Below, in pieces: positions 43,695-51,850 of a stretch of 64,000 bases of DNA. The notes beneath the pieces were generated by a model. That model worked only from the letters and a program-made list of their open reading frames with translations, was not told the origin of the DNA and searched no databases. Origin of the DNA: Autumnicola lenta (GTDB taxonomy: Bacteria > Bacteroidota > Bacteroidia > Flavobacteriales > Flavobacteriaceae). Position numbers and translations under genes: made by a program. Every line of letters starts with the position of its first letter. The first letter of the stretch is position 1. Where the stretch lies: NCBI RefSeq assembly GCF_031846515.1, contig NZ_JAVRHO010000003.1:62001-126000 (forward strand). Direction: 5' to 3'.

Positions 43695-44129
43695 ATGTAC
43701 ACTACTGTTCAGTTTATCCATTCTTATTGGGCCTATTTGGTACTTATTGTTTTGCTTATAGCATCTTTTAACGCTATAATAGGCTTTGCCAGTAACAAGG
43801 AATACAGTGCAACCAATTTCAGGATTGCCTTATTTACCTTAATTGTTTCCCATATTCAGCTTTTAATTGGAATTGTTCTTTATCTAACTCCTGGAAACCT
43901 TGCCAGATTCGATGGCGGTATGGGTGAAGTTATGAGTAACGATAGCCTTAGACTGTATTTGGTGGAGCATCCTTTGATGATGATTATTGCGCTGGCTTTA
44001 ATTACCATTGGTTATTCCAGGCACAAAAAGAAACTGACTTCCAGGCCAAAGTTCAAGGTTCTGGCTATATTTTATACACTTGGTCTACTGGTGATCCTTA
44101 CCAGGATTCCCTGGAATGCCTGGTTTTAA
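43695..44129 (+). CDS. Four-helix inner-membrane protein, cytochrome-b-like, unknown function
   Basis: 144 residues from ATG 43695; an earlier ATG would start upstream of, and be disrupted by, the terminator hairpin. Four membrane helices are visible (about 8-28, 44-64, 90-108 and 118-136). Conserved His (QFIHSYWAYLVL, IVSHIQLLIG, YLVEHPLMMII) lie within or next to the helices and could ligate heme, as in small cytochrome-b-like proteins of flavobacteria. I recognise the family only as an uncharacterised membrane protein. It lies between two nuclease genes; no functional link is evident. Confidence 0.72.
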   Translation: MYTTVQFIHSYWAYLVLIVLLIASFNAIIGFASNKEYSATNFRIALFTLIVSHIQLLIGIVLYLTPGNLARFDGGMGEVMSNDSLRLYLVEHPLMMIIALALITIGYSRHKKKLTSRPKFKVLAIFYTLGLLVILTRIPWNAWF

Positions 44130-44211
44130 TGTCTAATCCGGCATTTGCCGAAGAGAAAGGAGTTTTGACACACAACATTTTTATGTGTAGGTTTTAATCG
44201 AAAGAATTAAA

Positions 44212-45309
44212 TTATCCTCCCCCTCCGGGGGAGCTAGAGGGGGATTGAGATTTTATGAGGTATATATACACCGGAAAGTGATCACTATAACCACCCGTAT
44301 ATCCACCATAACCATAACTTCTATAGGGATATCCTTTATATTGTCCGCCAGGCGTGACCAGGTAAGCCTTATTAAAAATACCCGCCCGGTAAAATTGATA
44401 ACCACTAAAATCAGTTCCTGTTAATGCCTGAGTCATATATATTTGATCAAATAAATTCCAGCTATCACGATAGGCCAGTGTTCCGTGTCCTTCTTTCAGC
44501 ATTTTCTCCATAGGATTATAGAGCTCCTGAAACTTTAGGTTTTCTTTTGAAGCTCTTGTGTTGAGGATTTTTTTAAAAGATTTGTTTGTAGGATCATCAT
44601 TAAAATCCCCCATACTAATTATTTTGGAGTACGGATTTATCTGGTACAGGGAATCAATAATCTGTTTATTCAGAAATGCAGCTTTTTCTCTCCGATAGCT
44701 GCTTTTCGCTTCCCCGCCGCTTCGGGATGGCCAGTGATTAACAATAAAATGCATCTCATCACCATCTAGAACTCCGCTCACCACCAATTGATCCCGGGTG
44801 TAAACCCGCTTTGAGGGATCTTCTGTTTCGTAGAAAAGCAGACGACGGGACACCGAATTCACGGGAGTAAAAATCCCTTTTTTGTACAAAAGTCCAACGT
44901 CGACGCCTCTGCTGTCCGGTGAGTCAAAATGAATTATTCCGTAGTTATAAGCAGCCAGATTGGGATGGCTTATTAAATCCTCCAGTACTTCCCGGTTTTC
45001 CAATTCGCATAAACCAATAACGGTAGGTGCAGTTCCGGCAACTTCAGTTCCAATTTCCGAAAGTACCCTGCTTATTTTGGCAATTTTGTCCCTGTACTTT
45101 TCTTGGGTCCAAACATCTTTGCCGGTAGGCGTCCGGTCATCATCAAATGTCAACGGATTGTCTTCAGTATCGAACAAATTTTCGACATTATAGAAGACGA
45201 CACTTAAAATATTATAGGAATTTTGCTCCTGGCTCCTCAAATTATGTGAACAGAAAAGTGTGAGCCAGATTGCAAGCGCACGTAAATAGTAAAGTTTCGG
45301 ATTGTTCAT
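44212..45309 (-). CDS. Exported endonuclease/exonuclease/phosphatase-family protein
   Basis: 365 residues from ATG 45309, chosen over an upstream TTG (45321) because the -7 element overlaps the TTG. A signal peptide (about 1-26) precedes the EEP fold: NILSVVFYNVENLFDTED, the metal-binding Glu in VIGLCELENREVLEDL, HFIVNHWPSRSGGEAKSS, ISMGDFNDDPTNKSF and YSDHFPVYIYL. These are the catalytic residues of DNase I-like enzymes. The last dozen residues (SQSPSSSPGGGG) come from a C5/G5 repeat and look acquired. Probably a periplasmic or secreted nuclease or phosphodiesterase. Divergent from TonB receptor 2. Confidence 0.9.
   Translation of the reverse strand: MNNPKLYYLRALAIWLTLFCSHNLRSQEQNSYNILSVVFYNVENLFDTEDNPLTFDDDRTPTGKDVWTQEKYRDKIAKISRVLSEIGTEVAGTAPTVIGLCELENREVLEDLISHPNLAAYNYGIIHFDSPDSRGVDVGLLYKKGIFTPVNSVSRRLLFYETEDPSKRVYTRDQLVVSGVLDGDEMHFIVNHWPSRSGGEAKSSYRREKAAFLNKQIIDSLYQINPYSKIISMGDFNDDPTNKSFKKILNTRASKENLKFQELYNPMEKMLKEGHGTLAYRDSWNLFDQIYMTQALTGTDFSGYQFYRAGIFNKAYLVTPGGQYKGYPYRSYGYGGYTGGYSDHFPVYIYLIKSQSPSSSPGGGG
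44216..44247 (-). repeat. Solo C5/G5 hairpin repeat related to the ends of the ileS element
   Basis: On the minus strand the order is CCCCCT-CTAG-CTCCCCC-GGA-GGGGG-A, the same layout as the left end of the ileS insertion (CCCCCT-GTAT-CCCCC-AAA-GGGGG-A). It supplies the last codons and lies at the stop of the exonuclease gene. No DUF559 frame is attached. Confidence 0.75.
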
Positions 45310-45318
45310 GAGATGCTT

Positions 45319-45326
45319 CAAATATA
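45319..45326 (-). promoter_or_regulatory. -7 promoter element of the exported exonuclease gene
   Basis: TATATTTG on the minus strand matches TAnnTTTG. Nine bases separate it from the ATG at 45309, so the leader is at most a few bases. Confidence 0.5.
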
Positions 45327-45398
45327 ATTTTCAAGTTATTGAAAGTATGAAAGTTATATGAAATAAATCATTATCTTTTCCGACTTTTTGAGGCAAAA

Positions 45399-48227
45399 AT
45401 GGGGAACAAATTTCTTCTGATTTTGCTGTGGATATGGTTTCCCTACACCTCATTTTCACAAGCAACCTCCATAAGGGGAAGTGTCGTAGACGGTTATTCT
45501 CTGGAGGAAATCAGTTCAGTTAAAATGATAATAGAAGGCACCTTCATCGAAACAGAGACGGATGCCAACGGTGTCTTTTTATTTTCTTCTGAAGATCTTC
45601 CGGAAGGGAATCAGGTTTTAGTATTTACAAAGTCCGGTTACGCACGGCAACGGATTCCGGTAGTTATTATTAGAGGCCAACAAAAGGACCTGGGCCAGAT
45701 CCTTCTTACTCCGGATATTTCCGAAGAACAAAGGCAAATTGGCACTATAAGTCTTTCCGATAACGAGCTAAATGAAGAAGAAGGTAGTTTCGATAATCTA
45801 TCCGGACTTTTACAAGCTTCCAGAGATGTTTTCTTAAATGCCGCGGCCTTTGACTTCAGTGCCACGTTTTTCCGTCCCAGGGGTTTTGACAGCGATCAGG
45901 GAAAATTGCTCATTAACGGCATAGAGATGAACAAAATTTTCAACGGGAGACCACAGTGGAGTAATTGGGGTGGACTTAATGATGTGCAGCGAACACAAAT
46001 CTTTTCCATGGGTATTTCTCCTTCCGAAGTAAGTTTTGGCGGTCTGGCAGGGACTACAAATATCATCATGCGTGCGTCAGAATATGGGGAAGGAGGCAGG
46101 ATTTCCTACGCCGCTTCCAATCGCAGTTATACGGGACGGGTAATGGCTACTTACAATTCGGGGGAGTTGCCCGCCGGTTGGGCTTATTCCCTTTCTATTT
46201 CCAGAAGGTTTGCTAAAGAAGGCTATGTAGACGGGACATTATATGACGCAAATTCCGTTTTTCTGGCGGTAGAGAAAGATCTTTCGGAAGATCATTCCCT
46301 CAATTTCACCGTATTTTATACGCCAAACATCCGCGGAAAATCCTCAGCAAATACCCAGGAAGTTTTCGAGCTTAAAGGGCGCAGGTATAATTCCTTTTGG
46401 GGTTATCAGGATAATCAAATCCGAAATTCCCGACTCAGGGAGATTAAAGAACCCGTCTTTATGCTAAACCATTTTTGGCAAATTTCAGAAAAAATTCAGC
46501 TTAATAACAATATATCTTACCAGTTTGGGAGTGTTGGGAACTCAAGAATTGATTTTGGCGGGACAAACCGGGTGACGTTTAATGGTCAGGAAAGTTTTGT
46601 TGGTGGCGGTGCAAATCCAGATCCGGCTTATTATCAGAAGTTGCCGGGCTATTTTTTAAGGTTTGAAGATAATGCCAATTATGAAGCTGCTTATCGTGCG
46701 CAACAACAGTTTGCCGATAATGGCCAAATTGACTGGTCCTCTTTGTACAGTGCAAATTTAAATGAAGCTGCCACAGGTGGCAATTCCATATATGTTATTG
46801 CTGAAGATCGGAATGATGATCAAAATTTTACTACAAATTCCATTCTCACTGCACGACTGAAGGAAAACATTGAGTTGAACGCGAAAATCAGTTATACAAG
46901 CTTAAAAAGTGAAAATTTTGCCTCGGTAAAAGATCTTTTAGGGGGAACGGGTTATCTGGATATCGATTTTTTCGCTGAAGGAACCGCTGAAATGACCGAA
47001 GCTGATGCCGCGCAGAGTGATCTTCGAAACAGAAACAGAATTGTGACTGAAGGTGACAGATTCAAGTACAATTATGAACTTTTTGCAGATGTAGCTGAAG
47101 CATTTGCCCAAATTCAGTACAAATTTAGCGGAATCGATTTCTTTGTTGCCGGAAATATTTCCCAAACTTCCTATCAGCGCAACGGACTCTTTCAAAATGG
47201 CACTTATGCTGAAAATTCCTTCGGAAAAAGTGAGGAACTGTATTTTACAAATTTCGGCATAAAGTCCGGTGCTACATATAAACTTTCCGGCAGGCATCTT
47301 ATTACCACGAATCTTGCCTTTTATACTAAAGCGCCTAATCTGCGGAATTCCTTCTCCAATTCGCGGCAAAACAATGAAACAGTGGCTGGCCTGGAGAGTG
47401 AAACATTACGGTTTGGAGATTTGTCTTACCGCTTCCGTTCTCCAAAACTGAATCTTCGCTTAACCGGTTATTATGCTGAAATACTGGATGCAACTGAAAT
47501 CTCCTTTTATTATGCCGACGGACTTTCGGGATTGGGAAGAACAGGAACAACAGCGTTTGTTCAGGAGGTTCTAACGGGAATAAGCAAGGAGCATCTTGGA
47601 ATAGAGTTAGGAGCCGAAAGTCAGATAACTTCAACTATAAAACTAAAAGCAGCCGCAGCTTTGGGACAATATATTTATGCGAACAATCCCAATCTATATC
47701 TCACTTCCAGTAGTTTTGATGACGCTGTGAATTACGGAACTTCCTACTTGAAGAATTACCATATCCCCGGCGGTCCGCAACGGGCGGCGCAGCTCGGCTT
47801 CGAATATCGCGATCCTGATTATTGGTGGTTTGGAACTACAGTAAACTTTTTTTCTCACGGTTTTGCAGATGTGAGCCCGCTTACCAGAACAGCAAATTTC
47901 AGAACAGATGCCGATGGTTTGCCAATTTTAAGCTATGATGAAGATATTGCGAGAAGATTGCTGAAACAGGAACAGTTTGACGATTATGTTCTCGTAAATG
48001 CCATTGGAGGCAAATCCTGGCGGATTAAAGACTATTATCTGGGATTTTTCTGTAGTCTCAACAATATTTTTGATGTTTTATACAAGACAGGCGGCTATGA
48101 ACAGTCCAGAAACGCCAATTTTTTAAGTTTAAAGGAAGACCGGGAGCGCGATCAGCCCCTTTTTGCTTCACGGTATTGGTATGGGAATGGTACAACATAT
48201 TATATTAATTTTTATCTGAGGTTTTAA
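45399..48227 (+). CDS. TonB-dependent receptor 2 (nuclease-associated locus)
   Basis: 942 residues. Signal peptide about 1-20 (KFLLILLWIWFPYTSFSQ). The regulatory-like domain (about 22-105) begins TSIRGSVVDGYSLEEISSVK. The plug has FFRPRGFDSDQGKLLINGIE and QWSNWGGLNDVQRTQIFSMG, clearly paralogous to receptor 1 at 37528. The barrel ends in TTYYINFYLRF. It is followed after a short gap by a DUF5689-type lipoprotein, and preceded divergently by the exported exonuclease. Ligand unknown; nucleic-acid fragments are suggested by the neighbours (inference). Confidence 0.88.
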   Translation: MGNKFLLILLWIWFPYTSFSQATSIRGSVVDGYSLEEISSVKMIIEGTFIETETDANGVFLFSSEDLPEGNQVLVFTKSGYARQRIPVVIIRGQQKDLGQILLTPDISEEQRQIGTISLSDNELNEEEGSFDNLSGLLQASRDVFLNAAAFDFSATFFRPRGFDSDQGKLLINGIEMNKIFNGRPQWSNWGGLNDVQRTQIFSMGISPSEVSFGGLAGTTNIIMRASEYGEGGRISYAASNRSYTGRVMATYNSGELPAGWAYSLSISRRFAKEGYVDGTLYDANSVFLAVEKDLSEDHSLNFTVFYTPNIRGKSSANTQEVFELKGRRYNSFWGYQDNQIRNSRLREIKEPVFMLNHFWQISEKIQLNNNISYQFGSVGNSRIDFGGTNRVTFNGQESFVGGGANPDPAYYQKLPGYFLRFEDNANYEAAYRAQQQFADNGQIDWSSLYSANLNEAATGGNSIYVIAEDRNDDQNFTTNSILTARLKENIELNAKISYTSLKSENFASVKDLLGGTGYLDIDFFAEGTAEMTEADAAQSDLRNRNRIVTEGDRFKYNYELFADVAEAFAQIQYKFSGIDFFVAGNISQTSYQRNGLFQNGTYAENSFGKSEELYFTNFGIKSGATYKLSGRHLITTNLAFYTKAPNLRNSFSNSRQNNETVAGLESETLRFGDLSYRFRSPKLNLRLTGYYAEILDATEISFYYADGLSGLGRTGTTAFVQEVLTGISKEHLGIELGAESQITSTIKLKAAAALGQYIYANNPNLYLTSSSFDDAVNYGTSYLKNYHIPGGPQRAAQLGFEYRDPDYWWFGTTVNFFSHGFADVSPLTRTANFRTDADGLPILSYDEDIARRLLKQEQFDDYVLVNAIGGKSWRIKDYYLGFFCSLNNIFDVLYKTGGYEQSRNANFLSLKEDRERDQPLFASRYWYGNGTTYYINFYLRF

Positions 48228-48260
48228 GGTCGAAAATTGCCATTTTTAAAGATGAACATT

Positions 48261-49649
48261 ATGAAGAGGAATATTTATTTACTGCTGAAAATTGCAATTT
48301 TCAGCCTTCTGCTTAATTCCTGTGTAAAGACAGATGATTATGATCTTCCGGAAATTGAAGATATTCTTGTGGATTTCGACGGAAGTCTTACCAGTATTTC
48401 TGCAGTGAAAGGGAGTTACGATCCTATTGCAGATGAAATTTATACATTTCAAAATACAAATACTTATTTTGAAGGTTATGTAGTTTCCAGCGATGAAGGC
48501 GGCAATTTTTATAAGGAACTTGTGCTTCAGGATAAACCGGAAAATCCCTTAGATGGAATTGTTATTCTGGTGGACGAAAATTCCCTGCACGAAACTTTTA
48601 ACTTCGGAAGAAAAGTTTATGTAAAACTGGATGGTCTTAGCCTGGGCTACAATAACGGATTGCTTCAGGTGGGCATTCAAAACAGGGGAGACGTGGTGGC
48701 AATTCCAAACGCCATGATCGATGAACATTTGATAAGGTCTGAACAAACAGCAGAAATTGTTCCGCTTAAACTGAAGATTACCGACTTTAGGGATGAATAT
48801 AAAAGTCTCTTTGTACAGGTGGAAAATGTGCAGTTTAACCGGAATTTAGTCAGGGACGAGCATATATATTCCTTCGCTTCAGAAACTATAGATCAATATG
48901 ACGGGGAGCGGCAATTGGAAAGCTGCGAATCTGGCGCTACGGCCGTTTTAAGTACCAGCTCATTTTCTGATTTTAAGTCACTGTTACTTCCGCAGCAATC
49001 AGGAAGTATTAAAGCGGTTTTAAGCCGAAACTTTTATGATGATTTTTACGTATTGGTGCTGAATAATCCGCAAGATCTGAATTTTTCAGGGGAAAGATGT
49101 GATCCGGTTTTTATGAATTGTGGAGAAAATCCTACTCCGGGATCCGAAGTGCTTTTTAATGAAGATTTTACTGATGTTAATACACTTACTGCTTTAAATA
49201 GCCGTGGATGGAAAAACCTGAATGTTAGTGGCGGTAGCGAAAAATTTAAACCCGGCACAAGAAACGGAAACAGATATTTCAGGATTTCAGCTTACAATAC
49301 TACCGAGAATCCGTTGGAAGCATGGCTGGTCACTCCCGGCATAAACCTGGACCAAACTTCTCAAGAAGTTTTTTCCGCAGATATCCTTGCTTCTTTCGAT
49401 AACGCCACAATCCTTGAAATTTATGTTACTACAAGTTTTACCGGAAATCCCAAAACAACAGAATGGCAGTTGCTAGATGGCAAAATTCCGGTAGGGCCAT
49501 CGAGCCAGAATGGAACCGTTTTTAGGAATACAAAAATTGATATTTCCTGTCTGGATGGAACTGTAAATTTTGGTTTCCGTTATCTTGGAGCAGCTCCCGA
49601 CAAAACCACTACTTATGATGTGGACAATGTGAGAGTGACAGGGTATTAA
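48261..49649 (+). CDS. DUF5689-type lipoprotein with C-terminal choice-of-anchor J domain
   Basis: 462 residues from ATG 48261; ATG 48252 and TTG 48237 are also in frame. The signal peptide is KRNIYLLLKIAIFSLLLNSC with lipobox LLNSC. About 40-290 matches DUF5689 (NTNTYFEGYVVSSDEGGNFY, LVLQDKPENPLDGIVILVD), an OB-like substrate-binding domain known beside nucleases. About 300-462 is a jelly-roll domain of the choice-of-anchor J type (FNEDFTDVNTLTALNSRGW; DNVRVTGY). It is the probable surface partner of receptor 2. The signal-peptide codons contain a perfect copy of the dispersed palindrome (48284-48305). Confidence 0.85.
   Translation: MKRNIYLLLKIAIFSLLLNSCVKTDDYDLPEIEDILVDFDGSLTSISAVKGSYDPIADEIYTFQNTNTYFEGYVVSSDEGGNFYKELVLQDKPENPLDGIVILVDENSLHETFNFGRKVYVKLDGLSLGYNNGLLQVGIQNRGDVVAIPNAMIDEHLIRSEQTAEIVPLKLKITDFRDEYKSLFVQVENVQFNRNLVRDEHIYSFASETIDQYDGERQLESCESGATAVLSTSSFSDFKSLLLPQQSGSIKAVLSRNFYDDFYVLVLNNPQDLNFSGERCDPVFMNCGENPTPGSEVLFNEDFTDVNTLTALNSRGWKNLNVSGGSEKFKPGTRNGNRYFRISAYNTTENPLEAWLVTPGINLDQTSQEVFSADILASFDNATILEIYVTTSFTGNPKTTEWQLLDGKIPVGPSSQNGTVFRNTKIDISCLDGTVNFGFRYLGAAPDKTTTYDVDNVRVTGY
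48284..48305. repeat. Dispersed palindrome, best-preserved copy
   Basis: A perfect 22-base palindrome with core GAAAATTGCAATTTTC and ends GCT/AGC. Other copies, perfect or degenerate: 8887-8902, 12162-12180, 12226-12250, 29783-29808, 48229-48250, 56363-56385 and 56723-56745. Several carry the extra flank GAAGGTCG or AGGTCG. This copy lies in the signal-peptide codons of the DUF5689 lipoprotein. Confidence 0.7.
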
Positions 49650-49681
49650 AATCGAATTTGTTATTAATAAATTTTAAAATA

Positions 49682-49702
49682 GTAACTTTTAAGTTACATT
49701 TG
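49682..49702 (+). promoter_or_regulatory. Promoter and operator of the toxin-antitoxin pair
   Basis: GTAACTT-TT-AAGTTAC (49682-49697) is a perfect 7-bp inverted repeat that overlaps the -7 element TACATTTG (49695-49702). This is the expected position for an autorepressor site bound by the HigA-like antitoxin. The toxin ATG (49706) is only three bases after the element, so the message would be essentially leaderless. Confidence 0.65.
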
Positions 49703-49705
49703 TAG

Positions 49706-50049
49706 ATGAAGATCAGGAGGGTAATAGCATATAAACATTATTTCAGAGCTTTTTGATTCTTCAGCCGCAAAAAGTTCAGGATAAGATTTTTAGAGTAATA
49801 GAGGCAATTGAAACCTTAGAAAGAATCCCCTCCAATTATTTAAAGGCTATAAAAGGAGCAAAAGGATTGTATGAAGCCAGAATAAAACTGGGTTCAAATA
49901 TATGGCGTGTATTTTGTTTTTTTGACGAGGGAAAACTCGTAATTCTACTAAATGGTTTTACGAAAAAAACACAGAAAACTCCGAAAACAGAAATTGACAA
50001 GGCTTTGAAACTAAAGGAAACTTATTACATTGAAAAAACCAAGGAATAA
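49706..50049 (+). pseudogene. HigB/RelE-type toxin (phage Gp49-like), apparently frameshifted
   Basis: The N-terminus starts at ATG 49706 (MKIRRVIAYKHYFRAF) and runs into TGA at 49754. The rest of the toxin is in another frame from about 49753 (QKVQDKIFRVIEAIETLERI, KGLYEARIKLGSNIWRVFCF, VILLNGFTKKTQKTPKTEID). One extra T in the T5 run at 49750-49754 would join the two into a normal toxin of about 113 residues. So either the gene is broken, or a slippage event or a sequencing error is involved. A short product could start from TTG 49753 but lacks the first strand. The family cuts mRNA at the ribosome. The stop overlaps the antitoxin ATG by one base. Confidence 0.75.
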
Positions 50050-50339
50050 TGGATACAAAAGACTGGAAAGACATAAAGGATGAAGTTTATGGCAAAAAAG
50101 GGACGGAGCGTAGAGATGGACTTGAAAGAGATTTTGAATCTTTTAAAATAGGACTACTTTTGAAAAAAGCCAGAGAAGAAAAAAATCTGACTCAGGAGGA
50201 ATTAGCTATTTTGGTGGATAAAAAGAGGACATATATTTCCAGAATTGAAAGTAATGGAAGCAATCTCACCTTAAAAACTCTTTATGATATTGTAGAAAAA
50301 GGTTTAGGTGGAAAGGTGAAGATCTCAATTGATATTTAG
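50049..50339 (+). CDS. HigA-like antitoxin, XRE-family helix-turn-helix protein
   Basis: 96 residues. The helix-turn-helix is at about 38-92: LKKAREEKNLTQEELAILV, then KKRTYISRIESNGSNLTLKT. The N-terminal 35 residues are charged and likely contact the toxin. The toxin-first gene order and one-base overlap (TAATG) are those of higBA-type modules. It probably represses its own promoter through the inverted repeat at 49682-49697. The antitoxin is intact although the toxin looks frameshifted. Confidence 0.9.
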   Translation: MDTKDWKDIKDEVYGKKGTERRDGLERDFESFKIGLLLKKAREEKNLTQEELAILVDKKRTYISRIESNGSNLTLKTLYDIVEKGLGGKVKISIDI

Positions 50340-50348
50340 GAAATCATT

Positions 50349-51608
50349 CTAATCAGTCACCACATGTATCTGGTAAACCTCGTAAATGTCATCGTAGGAA
50401 TATTTCATATTTTTCTTTAAATGCTGAATAATTCCATCTTTTAATTCCTCAGAGGAAATAATTGTATCGGTTTTTAGAATTGTCGCTTCAAAATTAGCAA
50501 TAGATTTATTGTTCCTTTTGACATTGGTGAAGGTTACATCTTTGTTCAGGACCTTAATATTGGGAATTTTATTTAGTTCGCTGCCCAAAACTTCCGCAAG
50601 TTCTGTGTTCATACTGGCTTTTCTAAGGAATGGAGGTTGGCGAAACTGCCAGTACATCATTGCACCAATACCTAAAACCACAACCATAGTAGTTATTAAG
50701 CCTGTTTTCTTGCCTCCTCTTAAAAATCTGACCCCGTTGGGAGTTACTTTTCCGTAGAAATAGAAAACCAGCGTAGCGGCAAGGTGAATGCCCAGCAATT
50801 GAAGTAAAATTCGATACAGGCTGCTAAAAACTACCTGCCAGTCCATCATATAAAGTCCGGCGCCAATTAAACCTACCGGAGGTGCCAAAGAAGCTGCTAC
50901 TAAAATACCCACAGCTGCGCCCGAAACGAGGCTATCTCGCTCTGACTGGCAAATATTAATTGCACCCGCAAATCCTGAAACCAGTGGCAGAAAAAGGGCA
51001 AATTTCGATACCTGGCTTACCTCTTCCATAAGCGGAGTAAGTGTTTTTAAAGGGAAAAGAAGGGTTAGGAGAAAACTTGCTATTATACCGGTCACAATAG
51101 CTACCGCATATCGCATCAGGCTACTTTTTAGGAGTGAACCTTTTCCCGCAGCAGTGGCCAAAGCGGCGTTCATGGCCGGGCCCGCAAAAGGAGCTACTAA
51201 CATGGCTGCCACAAGTAAATAAGATGTAGTCGTGAAAAGCCCGATCCAAACGATTATTCCTGCCACAAAAGAATAGCCAATAAGTCCAAACATTGAACCT
51301 ACACTCTGGATGCCACCAAGATAAATTTCCAACGAACTTTTAGGTTTTACATCTGCAACCTGATCTGGAGATTCTGAAGCCGGAGGGTACAGGGTAATCA
51401 CTCCTCTGGGAATAAGAGTGATCTCGGGTTCTTCAAATTCGTCAATCTCTTTAAGAAAATTATTTACTTCCTGATTAGGAAGATAAACCATGAAAACATC
51501 TTCGCTTTCAGAAGAAATATCTATTGTGTTTTTTCCTTTAAATTTTTCAATGGCATCCTGAACCTTCTTTTTATTTCCTTTGGGAATCTTTATGGTAAGT
51601 TGGCGCAT
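50349..51608 (-). CDS. DUF389-domain membrane protein
   Basis: 419 residues. N-terminal soluble ferredoxin-like region (about 1-85, RQLTIKIPKGNKKKVQDAIE). Then six or so membrane helices with the family motif LLVAAMLVAPFAGPAMNAALA (about 135) and SGAAVGILVAASLAPPVGLIG (about 230), the hallmarks of DUF389. A C-terminal soluble domain follows (about 325-419). Function is unknown in the family. Co-oriented with mfd across 240 bases; it has its own 3' end next to the convergent antitoxin gene. Confidence 0.9.
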   Translation of the reverse strand: MRQLTIKIPKGNKKKVQDAIEKFKGKNTIDISSESEDVFMVYLPNQEVNNFLKEIDEFEEPEITLIPRGVITLYPPASESPDQVADVKPKSSLEIYLGGIQSVGSMFGLIGYSFVAGIIVWIGLFTTTSYLLVAAMLVAPFAGPAMNAALATAAGKGSLLKSSLMRYAVAIVTGIIASFLLTLLFPLKTLTPLMEEVSQVSKFALFLPLVSGFAGAINICQSERDSLVSGAAVGILVAASLAPPVGLIGAGLYMMDWQVVFSSLYRILLQLLGIHLAATLVFYFYGKVTPNGVRFLRGGKKTGLITTMVVVLGIGAMMYWQFRQPPFLRKASMNTELAEVLGSELNKIPNIKVLNKDVTFTNVKRNNKSIANFEATILKTDTIISSEELKDGIIQHLKKNMKYSYDDIYEVYQIHVVTD

Positions 51609-51850
51609 GGTGTAATGTTCTTCCGATAAAAGACTTATGATCTTCTAAAAGATAGACATTCGCCCTGAAAGAAATAAAGACCTTAAGGGAATTTTAGCGT
51701 TTTAATGGAGAAGGATGTCTGGAAATACGCTTTGTCAGTTCGAGCACAGTCAGTTGTTTCCTCGAATTAGTTTTTTAAGTCTTTTACCGGCTCTGCCTGG
51801 GTGGAGCATGCTCTTTTTACCCTGCTTAGTTAGCTCTTATAAAAGATGTT

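Noticed and set aside
41898..49649. Type IX secretion C-terminal domains on the exported nucleases and lipoproteins
   Set aside because: The C-termini (for example GGDAAENRWE and DVDNVRVTGY) do not have the T9SS sorting pattern; lipoprotein signals explain export of three of them.
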